Positions 1 to 5,577 of a stretch of DNA of 6,131 nucleotides are shown in pieces (the stretch's first letter is position 1; the number at the start of each line of letters is the position of its first letter). The DNA is from Actinomycetes bacterium. Lineage in GTDB: Bacteria; Actinomycetota; Actinomycetes; Mycobacteriales; Mycobacteriaceae. Location of the stretch: assembly GCA_023415515.1 (NCBI GenBank), contig JAEZKH010000431.1:1-6131 (forward strand), given 5' to 3'. Both the position numbers and the translations under genes were made by a program. The notes below the pieces were generated by a model. It was not told where the DNA came from. It saw only the letters and a program-made list of their open reading frames with translations, and did no database searches.

Positions 1-848
1 TGTCGCTGGGCCTGGCGCTGGTGCTCGGCACCGCGGGCCTGCCGCACGTGCTGATGCGCTTCTACACCGTGCCGACCGCGAAAGAGGCGCGGCGCTCGGT
101 GGTTTGGGCGATCGGCTTGATCGGCGCCTTCTATCTGTTCACCCTGGCACTGGGCTACGGCGCAGCGGCGATCGTCGGCCCGGACACGATCCTGGCCGCC
201 CCCGGCGGGCAGAACTCGGCGGCACCGCTGCTGGCGTTCGAACTCGGCGGGGTGATCCTGCTCGGCGTCATCTCGGCGGTCGCGTTCGCCACGATCCTGG
301 CCGTCGTCGCCGGCCTGACGATCACCGCGTCGGCGTCGTTCGCCCACGACGTGTACGCCAGCGTCCTCAAGAGCCACAAGGTGACCGAGGACGAACAGGT
401 GCGGGTCTCGCGGATCACGGCGGTGGTGCTCGGGGTGGCCGCGATCGGGCTCGGCATCCTGGCCAACGGCCAGAATGTCGCGTTCCTGGTGGCGCTGGCG
501 TTCGCGGTGGCCGCCTCGGCGAACCTGCCGACGATCGTGTACTCGCTGTACTGGCGGCGCTTCAACACCAGGGGTGCCTTGTGGAGCATGTACGGCGGGC
601 TGATCTCGACGATCGTGCTCATCGTCTTCTCGCCGGCGGTGTCGGGTGCGAAGACGGCGATGCTGCCCAACGCGGACTTCGCCTGGTTCCCGTTGGCCAA
701 CCCCGGCATCGTGTCGATCCCGCTGGCGTTCGTGCTCGGCATCGTCGGCACCTTGACCGCCAAGGACGTGTCCGACCCCGGCATCGAGGCTGAACTGGAG
801 GTCCGGTCGCTGACCGGCGTCGGTGCGGAGAAGGCGATCACCCACTAG
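1..848 (+). CDS. actP: Cation/acetate (monocarboxylate) symporter, ActP/MctC type, C-terminal part
   Basis: This is the C-terminal 281 residues of a sodium:solute symporter (SSS family) that imports acetate and related short monocarboxylates across the cytoplasmic membrane. The reading frame is open from base 3 and ends at TAG 846-848; the N-terminal half lies outside the window, since family members have about 540-550 residues. The stretch GTAGLPHVLMRFYTVP near the start is highly characteristic of ActP-type symporters. Five or six strongly hydrophobic segments follow, including the one ending in TITASASFAHDVY, which sits where the SSS family carries its conserved serine/threonine-rich helix. 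The tail after the last membrane segment is short, acidic and probably cytoplasmic. The ActP subgroup is well supported; the exact substrate (acetate, propionate or pyruvate) cannot be read from the sequence. A short hairpin starts two bases after the stop, so transcription may end there. Confidence 0.93.
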   Translation, partial: SLGLALVLGTAGLPHVLMRFYTVPTAKEARRSVVWAIGLIGAFYLFTLALGYGAAAIVGPDTILAAPGGQNSAAPLLAFELGGVILLGVISAVAFATILAVVAGLTITASASFAHDVYASVLKSHKVTEDEQVRVSRITAVVLGVAAIGLGILANGQNVAFLVALAFAVAASANLPTIVYSLYWRRFNTRGALWSMYGGLISTIVLIVFSPAVSGAKTAMLPNADFAWFPLANPGIVSIPLAFVLGIVGTLTAKDVSDPGIEAELEVRSLTGVGAEKAITH

Positions 849-849
849 T

Positions 850-863
850 CGGGCGAACGCCCG
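850..863 (+). terminator. Short GC hairpin directly after the symporter stop
   Basis: CGGGC, a GAAC loop and GCCCG form a five-base-pair all-GC stem starting two bases after the symporter stop codon. There is no run of T behind it. Mycobacterial terminators often lack a U-tract, so this may be a weak intrinsic terminator, but a stem this short also arises by chance in GC-rich DNA. Confidence 0.35.
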
Positions 864-902
864 TTGCGGTCTCGCCGCTCGGCGACAATGGTGTTGGTGG
901 TG

Positions 903-939
903 GCCGTTCGTCTCGACAGCTCGAACCGAGACGAACGGC
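903..939. repeat. Perfect 13-bp inverted repeat with 11-base loop, upstream of the cupin gene
   Basis: GCCGTTCGTCTCG at 903-915 is matched without error by its reverse complement CGAGACGAACGGC at 927-939, separated by 11 bases. It lies 55 bases after the symporter stop and 49 bases before the cupin start. As RNA it would form a strong hairpin and could terminate symporter transcription, although the only T-run nearby (TTTT 951-954) is 11 bases past the stem. As DNA it could be an operator for a dimeric repressor. If the GACAAT at 884-889 is a -10 element, the hairpin would sit at the very start of the cupin 5' leader. The sequence cannot decide among these roles. Confidence 0.7.
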
Positions 940-970
940 TGCCGCAGCACTTTTCGCATGTCCGGTCTTT

Positions 971-979
971 GGAAGGGGA
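971..979 (+). promoter_or_regulatory. Ribosome binding site of the cupin gene
   Basis: The purine run GGAAGGGGA ends nine bases before ATG 989 and contains good complementarity to the 16S rRNA 3' end. It is the clearest Shine-Dalgarno sequence among the genes in this window and fixes the cupin start. Confidence 0.8.
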
Positions 980-988
980 TCGCGGGCT

Positions 989-1333
989 ATGAACAAGGTC
1001 TCCCTCACCGCGCTGGCGCGTGAGCACCTCGAAACGGCGCGCGCGGCCAGCAGCGGCCGCAGCTCGCATACCGTCTACGGCGGCCACGAGCATTCGCTAC
1101 GGCAGACGCTGATCGCCCTGAAGGGCGGCACCGGTCTCGACGATCACGAGAGCCCGGGCGAGGCGACGCTGCAGGTGCTGCAGGGCCGCGTGCGCATCAC
1201 CAACGCAGACGCGGGATGGGAGGGCTCGCCGGGTGATCACATCGTCATCCCGTTGTCGCGGCACGCCCTGCAGGCGTTGGAGGATTCCGTGGTACTGCTG
1301 ACCGTCGTGAAACGCGTTGGGCCGCACGTCTAA
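989..1333 (+). CDS. Small single-domain cupin protein
   Basis: This gene encodes a 114-residue soluble protein made almost entirely of one cupin beta-barrel. The first cupin motif is at residues 49-66, with D51, H53 and E58 followed by TLQVLQG; the second is at 82-94, GDHIVIP followed by H92. The conserved SPGEATLQVLQG block and the LLTVVK ending are typical of a compact actinobacterial cupin family. H53, E58 and H92 could form a metal site, but the first histidine of the classical HxH pair is replaced by aspartate. No DNA-binding, signal or membrane segment is visible, so it is a cytoplasmic protein whose role (small-molecule binding, dioxygenase-like chemistry or sensing) is unknown. The ATG at 989 is chosen because of the strong GGAAGGGGA upstream. 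It runs in the same direction as the symporter gene but is separated from it by 140 bases with hairpins, so it is probably transcribed separately. It converges on the helicase gene. Confidence 0.87.
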   Translation: MNKVSLTALAREHLETARAASSGRSSHTVYGGHEHSLRQTLIALKGGTGLDDHESPGEATLQVLQGRVRITNADAGWEGSPGDHIVIPLSRHALQALEDSVVLLTVVKRVGPHV

Positions 1334-1350
1334 CCGTCAGCGTCGGTGGT

Positions 1351-1443
1351 TCAGCACATTGACTGCACATAGGCGTCGCGCGCAGCAGCCACGTCGTCGG
1401 CCACAGTGAGCACCGGCATGACGCGGCGGACTTGCCGGGTCAT
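1351..1443 (-). CDS. Possible 30-residue ORF coupled to the helicase gene, or remnant of a VOC-family gene
   Basis: An ATG at 1443-1441 overlaps the helicase TGA (1442-1440) in the classical ATGA coupling arrangement and opens a 30-codon frame ending at TGA 1353-1351. The product begins MTRQVRRVMPVLTVADD and continues with a short alanine-rich stretch ending YVQSMC. The segment VMPVLTVADDVAAARDAYV resembles the first strand and helix of VOC (glyoxalase/bleomycin-resistance) proteins, in which PVLTV is followed by an aspartate and an A-x-x-FY helix. Only 17 bases separate its stop from the cupin stop, so if it was once a VOC gene, nearly all of it is gone. About four fifths of its third codon positions are G or C. 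It may instead be a coincidental ORF; there is no independent proof of translation. Confidence 0.3.
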   Translation of the reverse strand: MTRQVRRVMPVLTVADDVAAARDAYVQSMC

Positions 1444-3098
1444 ATCGCTGGTCCGAGCAGGTCGTCGGCGTCCTTGATGACGTAGCCGTAACCCTGCTCG
1501 GCGAGGAAGCGCTGCCGGTGCGCGGCGTACTCCGCGTCGAGGCTGTCACGGGACACCACCGAGTAGAACACCGCCCCGCCGCCGTCGGCCTTGGGTCGCA
1601 GCAGCCGGCCGAGTCGCTGCGCCTCCTCTTGACGTGACCCGAAGGTCCCCGAGACCTGAACGGCCACACTGGCTTCGGGTAGGTCGATGGAGAAGTTGGC
1701 GACCTTCGACACCACCAGCGTGGTGATCTCACCGCGGCGGAACGCGTCGAACAGCGCCTCGCGCTCGGCGGTCTTCGTCGAGCCCTGGATCACTGGTGCG
1801 TTGAGCTCGGTGCCCAGTTCGTCGAGCTGGTCGAGGTAGGCGCCGATCACCAGCGTCTGCTCACCGGGATGACGTTCCAGGATCGACTTCACCACCGCGA
1901 TCTTGGAGTGCACCGTCGAGCAGAGCTTGTAGCGCTCGTCGGGTTCGGCGACGGCGTAGAGCATCCGCTCGTTGTCGGTCATCGTCACGCGCACCTCGAT
2001 GCACTCCGCGGGTGCGATCCAGCCCTGTGCCTCGATGTCCTTCCACGGGGCGTCGTAGCGCTTCGGCCCGATCAGGCTGAACACATCGCCTTCGCGGCCG
2101 TCCTCGCGGATCAGGGTGGCGGTCAGGCCGAGGCGGCGCCGCGACTGCAGGTCGGCCGTCATCCGGAAAACCGGCGCGGGCAGCAGATGCACCTCGTCGT
2201 AGATGATCAGGCCCCAGTCGCGGCTGTCGAACAGTTCCAGGTGGCGGTATTCGCCCTTGGTGCGCCGGGTGATCACCTGGTAGGTGGCGATGGTGACCGG
2301 GCGGATCTCCTTCTTCTCGCCGGAGTACTCGCCGATCTCGTCCTCGGTCAACGACGTGCGATTGATCAGTTCACGCTTCCACTGCCTGCCCGCGACGGTG
2401 TTGGTGACCAGGATCAGGGTCGTCGCGCCCGCCTTCGCCATCGCCGCGGCACCGACGAGTGTCTTGCCCGCGCCGCACGGTAGCACCACGACACCAGAGC
2501 CGCCCTCCCAGAACGAGTCGGCGGCCATCTCCTGGTAGTCGCGCAGGTGCCAGCCATCCTGGGCGAGGCTGATCGGGTGCTTCTCGCCGTCGACATAGCC
2601 CGCCAGATCCTCTGCGGGCCAGCCGATCTTGAGCAGCATCTGCTTCACCCGGCCGCGCTCGCTGTTGTGCACGATGACGGTGTCGTCGTCGATGCGGGCT
2701 CCCAGCATCGGCGCGATCTTCTTGTTGCGCAGCACCTCCTCGAGCACTGCGCGGTCGAGGCTCACCAACGTCAGGCCGTGCGCGGGGTGCTTGACCAACT
2801 GCAGGCGCCCGTAGCGGGCCATCGTGTCGACGATGTCGACCAGCAGCGGCTGCGGCACCGCGTAGCGGGAGAAGGAGACCAGCGCGTCGACGACCTGCTC
2901 GGCGTCGTGGCCGGCCGCGCGCGCGTTCCACAACGCCAGCGGGGTGATCCGGTAGGTGTGCACGTGCTCGGGCGCGCGCTCGAGTTCGGCGAACGGGGCG
3001 ATCGCCGCGCGCGCTGCGGCGGCTTTCTCGTGGTCGACTTCGAGCAGCACCGTCTTGTCGGACTGCACGATCAGGGGGCCGTCACTCATTGTGTCCAT
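1440..3098 (-). CDS. ercc3: XPB/ERCC3-type DNA helicase (superfamily 2, 3'-to-5')
   Basis: This is a complete 552-residue XPB homologue and the counterpart of M. tuberculosis Rv0861c, with nearly the same length. XPB helicases are ATP-driven DNA translocases; the mycobacterial enzyme is reported to unwind 3'-to-5' and also to anneal strands, and is assigned to DNA repair. Residues 9-102 form the XPB N-terminal (Helicase_C_3-like) domain. Helicase motifs follow in order: LRDYQ 185-189, Walker A LPCGAGKT 206-213, motif Ia around 232-240, Walker B DEVH 301-304, motif III LGLTATL 323-329 followed at once by the XPB-specific RED 331-333, motif V region around 464-473, and motif VI QRLGRLLR 494-501. 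All key residues are present and the reading frame is intact. The start at 3098 is favoured by GGAG eight bases upstream. A second ATG three codons later (3089) matches the start I recall for Rv0861c and could serve a leaderless transcript. The gene lies 117 bases downstream of the helicase-associated gene on the same strand. Confidence 0.96.
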   Translation of the reverse strand: MDTMSDGPLIVQSDKTVLLEVDHEKAAAARAAIAPFAELERAPEHVHTYRITPLALWNARAAGHDAEQVVDALVSFSRYAVPQPLLVDIVDTMARYGRLQLVKHPAHGLTLVSLDRAVLEEVLRNKKIAPMLGARIDDDTVIVHNSERGRVKQMLLKIGWPAEDLAGYVDGEKHPISLAQDGWHLRDYQEMAADSFWEGGSGVVVLPCGAGKTLVGAAAMAKAGATTLILVTNTVAGRQWKRELINRTSLTEDEIGEYSGEKKEIRPVTIATYQVITRRTKGEYRHLELFDSRDWGLIIYDEVHLLPAPVFRMTADLQSRRRLGLTATLIREDGREGDVFSLIGPKRYDAPWKDIEAQGWIAPAECIEVRVTMTDNERMLYAVAEPDERYKLCSTVHSKIAVVKSILERHPGEQTLVIGAYLDQLDELGTELNAPVIQGSTKTAEREALFDAFRRGEITTLVVSKVANFSIDLPEASVAVQVSGTFGSRQEEAQRLGRLLRPKADGGGAVFYSVVSRDSLDAEYAAHRQRFLAEQGYGYVIKDADDLLGPAI

Positions 3099-3110
3099 TA
3101 TCCCGACTCC
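3097..3110 (-). promoter_or_regulatory. Overlapping start signals of the helicase gene: Shine-Dalgarno GGAG and -10-like GATAAT
   Basis: On the minus strand GGAG (3110-3107) lies eight bases before ATG 3098, an ideal ribosome binding position. Overlapping that ATG, GATAAT (3102-3097) lies seven bases before the second ATG (3089-3087). That is where a -10 element would sit for a leaderless mRNA beginning at the second ATG. The two uses exclude each other on one transcript: a message started from GATAAT would lack the first ATG. No -35 box is visible at the usual spacing. The ribosome site is well placed; promoter activity is inferred. Confidence 0.45.
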
Positions 3111-3126
3111 GGCGACATGCGGCCGT

Positions 3127-3224
3127 GTCAGGCCTCTCGAGCGGCGCGAGCGACCCCTCTTGTACGCAAAATTGCGGCGTGTCGCGTGCAGACACGGTCG
3201 GTCGCGGTGCAGAAGTCAGGCCTC
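3127..3224. repeat. 10-bp direct repeat bracketing the gap between the two minus-strand genes
   Basis: GTCAGGCCTC occurs at 3127-3136 and again at 3215-3224, the second copy overlapping the TGA stop of the helicase-associated gene. The 78 bases between them include the least GC-rich spot of this gap, with the small inverted repeat CGCAA-AA-TTGCG at 3165-3176. No gene is visible in the gap. The repeat could be chance, a recombination scar or a pair of binding sites. Confidence 0.4.
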
Positions 3225-5471
3225 GTCGCCGTCGGCCGAAACGACCGACGTGACGCGGTGGATCGCGAAGTCGCGGACCCGGCCGGTCGCGGGGTCCCAG
3301 GCCGTCAACTGTCCGCCGCGCACGCTCACCGGCGCCACGACGCGCTGCGTGGCCACCCCTGCGGGGTCCACGTAGCCGATGACCACCGAACTCTGCAGCC
3401 GGGCCGCCTCCTGCAGTTGCGAGATGGCGACCGCGGGGTCGATCCGCATGGTGGCGAACGGCTGTGCGGCCACCTTGCGCAGCACGGCGACGATCGCGGC
3501 GAGCGTCTGGCTCGGTGCAGGGGTCGGCTGGCGCAGCACGCGCCGGTTCGCGGGCGCGGGCACGCGGGCGCCTCTGGCCCGGATGTCGACGATCGCACCG
3601 GAGGAGTCCTCTGCGGCAGGGGCGAAGCCGGCGGCACGCAGGGTCGCGAGCACGTCGGAGATCGGCGCCTGCGACACCGCGACGGTCGGGGCGAGCAGCC
3701 GCATCTCCAGCGGTTCGGCCGCGGGCGCGCCGATCGCCTGCGCGAGCAGAGCCGGGTCCTCACAGCGCACGAACGACGCGGCCATTCCCACCCGCAACTG
3801 CCCGTGCCTGCGCGCCACGTCATCGATGAGATACGTAAGGCCTTGCGGCACAGGTGTTCTCGAGTGGCGTTCGAAGAACGCATGCAGTTCGCTCGCGGTT
3901 TGGCCGGTGTCGAGCGCGCGCCGGATCGACTGCTCGCTGATCCGATACACCATGGCCGCGCCTGCCGACTCCACCGTCGCAACCGACGCCAACTGCTCGG
4001 CGAGGTCACGTTCGAGGGGCCCGGGCACGATCACCGTCAGATCGGCCTGCAACAGAAAGTGGTCGATGGGCTCGGGCAGCACCTTGGCCATCGCGTCGAC
4101 CGCGTCGGCCTCGCCTGCGAGCAGCTTGCGCCCCGGGCCGCTGATGGCGCCGCGCCCGACGATGCCCAACGCATGCGACTCGGCCAGCAGATCACCGACG
4201 GGTTTCGGTTGCAGCCGCACCGCCCAGCGGGGCCTGCGCCAGATCATCGCTCGCGATGCCTCTGCGGCGTCGACACCCGTACCGCGGGGAAGGTCGGCGA
4301 GCACGCTCAACAGAAGCCTGCGGTCATGCGGAGCCGCCGTGGAGTACAGCGAATCCGATAGTGCGGCATAGGGTTTGTCGTCGGGACCGCGGCCGCCGAT
4401 CAGACCAGGTCGTCCCGGCAGGTCGAGCCAGGTCGACGCGAGCAGATGCCAGCGCGCCGCGACCGGCGCTTCGACGAAGCGGTCTGCGGCCACCGTCGGC
4501 GCCCAGAACGGGCCGGTGCCGTCGAGCGGTTCCGGGTCCGGAAGGCCCGCGGCGATCAGGCCGGCGGCCGCGGTCACCTCGAGAATCAGCCCGAGCCGCT
4601 GCTCGTCGATTCCGGTGACCTTCGTCAGCCGCTTGACATCGCGGACACCGAGGCCGCCGCTGCGGAGCTCGGGAACCGGTGTGGTGCCCAGCGTCTCGAT
4701 GACCACCTCGACCTCGCGGAGCAGGTCGATGACCGCACCTGCGGCGACGGCGTCGACGTCCTTGGCGGTCGTGGTCGACACCGCCGGATCGGGCGGTGTG
4801 AGCTCGACGGGCCCGGGCACTTCCCCGCGCAGCATCTGCCCGACCAGCCGGGGCAGGATCACGGTCTCCGCGTCGACCTGACGAAGCAGGCCCGCGGCCA
4901 GCAGTCGCTGCACCGGCCGGTCCTGCGGTGTTCCCGGCGCGGCGTCGCGCGTCCGGCCGACGGGTGAGCCGTCCATCAGTCGCTGCAGCAGTTCGCGCTG
5001 GGCGTCGTCGACCGCGGCCAGCCGGTCGGCGATCTCCGCGGCACCGTATTCGGGCCCCTCCAGAACCGCCTGGCCGGGATACCACGGCAGGCCCGAGGAC
5101 GCTTCCGCGGCCACTCGGACCTCCACGTCACCCCACACCAGCGCCCGCTCGCGCAGATCGTCGACCGCCGCGGCGATCGCATCCTCACCGACCCGGTCGC
5201 CGAGCAGCGCGGTGAGCTTGGGCAGCGGCACCGGGGTGGTTTCGGCATGCAGCGTCAGGAGTGCATCGAGCACCGCGAGCCGCAGGAAGTCCAGCCCGTC
5301 GGTCGCGGCCTTCACCGACTGTCTGGCCTGCGCGCGCGCGGCCAGCGCAGCGATGCTGCCGGGCGGTGGCTGGGTCAGGTCGGGCCGCAGTTCCAGCAGC
5401 CGGATCAGCCGTTCGTCTTCCAGTTCGGCCAGCCAGGCGCCCAACGGGGTGCCCGGGTTGTGTTCGGACAT
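3216..5471 (-). CDS. Helicase-associated protein with XPB N-terminal-like and WYL-like domains (Rv0862c type)
   Basis: This gene encodes a 751-residue soluble protein that corresponds to M. tuberculosis Rv0862c in order and size. It has no Walker motifs, so it is not itself a helicase. The N-terminal part opens with GTPLGAWLAELEDERLIRLL and a leucine-rich helical region that looks like tandem winged helices. Residues about 472-561 form a Helicase_C_3-type domain (LLQADLTVIVP, then YRIS 509-512, then HSRTPVPQ 536-543). The same domain forms the N-terminus of the neighbouring XPB helicase. Residues about 679-744 resemble a WYL domain: IGYVDPAG, then RVVAPVSV, then LTAWDPATGRVRDFAIHRV. Its role is not established; I infer a partner or regulator of XPB in DNA repair. 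The start at 5471 is chosen because homology begins at MSEHNPGTPLGAWL. An in-frame ATG 39 codons upstream gives an extension of unlikely composition that would overlap the divergent gene. A -10-like TACGCT lies eight bases before the start and no Shine-Dalgarno is seen, so leaderless translation is likely. Confidence 0.92.
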   Translation of the reverse strand: MSEHNPGTPLGAWLAELEDERLIRLLELRPDLTQPPPGSIAALAARAQARQSVKAATDGLDFLRLAVLDALLTLHAETTPVPLPKLTALLGDRVGEDAIAAAVDDLRERALVWGDVEVRVAAEASSGLPWYPGQAVLEGPEYGAAEIADRLAAVDDAQRELLQRLMDGSPVGRTRDAAPGTPQDRPVQRLLAAGLLRQVDAETVILPRLVGQMLRGEVPGPVELTPPDPAVSTTTAKDVDAVAAGAVIDLLREVEVVIETLGTTPVPELRSGGLGVRDVKRLTKVTGIDEQRLGLILEVTAAAGLIAAGLPDPEPLDGTGPFWAPTVAADRFVEAPVAARWHLLASTWLDLPGRPGLIGGRGPDDKPYAALSDSLYSTAAPHDRRLLLSVLADLPRGTGVDAAEASRAMIWRRPRWAVRLQPKPVGDLLAESHALGIVGRGAISGPGRKLLAGEADAVDAMAKVLPEPIDHFLLQADLTVIVPGPLERDLAEQLASVATVESAGAAMVYRISEQSIRRALDTGQTASELHAFFERHSRTPVPQGLTYLIDDVARRHGQLRVGMAASFVRCEDPALLAQAIGAPAAEPLEMRLLAPTVAVSQAPISDVLATLRAAGFAPAAEDSSGAIVDIRARGARVPAPANRRVLRQPTPAPSQTLAAIVAVLRKVAAQPFATMRIDPAVAISQLQEAARLQSSVVIGYVDPAGVATQRVVAPVSVRGGQLTAWDPATGRVRDFAIHRVTSVVSADGDEA

Positions 5472-5479
5472 TACTGACC

Positions 5480-5485
5480 AGCGTA
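5480..5485 (-). promoter_or_regulatory. Candidate -10 element of the helicase-associated gene
   Basis: TACGCT fits the mycobacterial TANNNT -10 consensus and ends eight bases before ATG 5471. With no ribosome binding site in the short gap, transcription starting at or next to the ATG would give a leaderless mRNA. No recognisable -35 box precedes it, which is common in mycobacteria. Confidence 0.4.
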
Positions 5486-5525
5486 AAGCAGGCGGGGGTG
5501 CTTCTCGCTCCGCGCGCTTCCAGCT

Positions 5526-5560
5526 CCTCGCGTCGGGGTGTCTCGCCACCGGTCGCGAGG
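5526..5560. repeat. 7-bp inverted repeat in the divergent promoter region
   Basis: CCTCGCG (5526-5532) and CGCGAGG (5554-5560) are perfect inverted copies separated by 21 bases. The right arm ends five bases before the -10-like CACAAT of the plus-strand gene, so a protein bound there could affect that promoter. Arms this short are expected now and then in GC-rich DNA. Confidence 0.3.
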
Positions 5561-5565
5561 CCTGC

Positions 5566-5571
5566 CACAAT
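5566..5571 (+). promoter_or_regulatory. Candidate -10 element of the small-protein/moaC operon
   Basis: CACAAT shares the two most important positions (A2 and T6) with the TANNNT consensus and lies six bases before GTG 5578, where the small protein is judged to start. This is the spacing expected for a leaderless transcript beginning at the GTG. No Shine-Dalgarno sequence precedes the GTG. Confidence 0.35.
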
Positions 5572-5577
5572 GTCAGC

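Noticed and set aside
155..841. 228-codon minus-strand frame opposite the symporter
   Set aside because: The plus-strand protein has unmistakable ActP sequence; the antisense frame has shadow-like composition and no family resemblance.
903..939. SOS (LexA) box reading of the inverted repeat
   Set aside because: It contains TCGAAC and GTTCG, but not in the TCGAAC-N4-GTTCGA order or spacing; the dyad is a different, longer one.
1337..1732. 131-codon minus-strand frame overlapping the helicase C-terminus and the convergent gap
   Set aside because: Most of it lies in a wrong frame of the helicase coding sequence, and its composition is dominated by R, S and P.
3867..3881. Inverted repeat GCGTTC-GAA-GAACGC
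   Set aside because: It is only six base pairs and lies inside the helicase-associated coding sequence, so codon content explains it well enough.
2547..4361. 604-codon open frame on the plus strand across both minus-strand genes
   Set aside because: It lies opposite two well-supported genes and spans their intergenic gap. Its protein is rich in R, H, G and Q with no domain, as expected of a shadow frame in GC-rich DNA.
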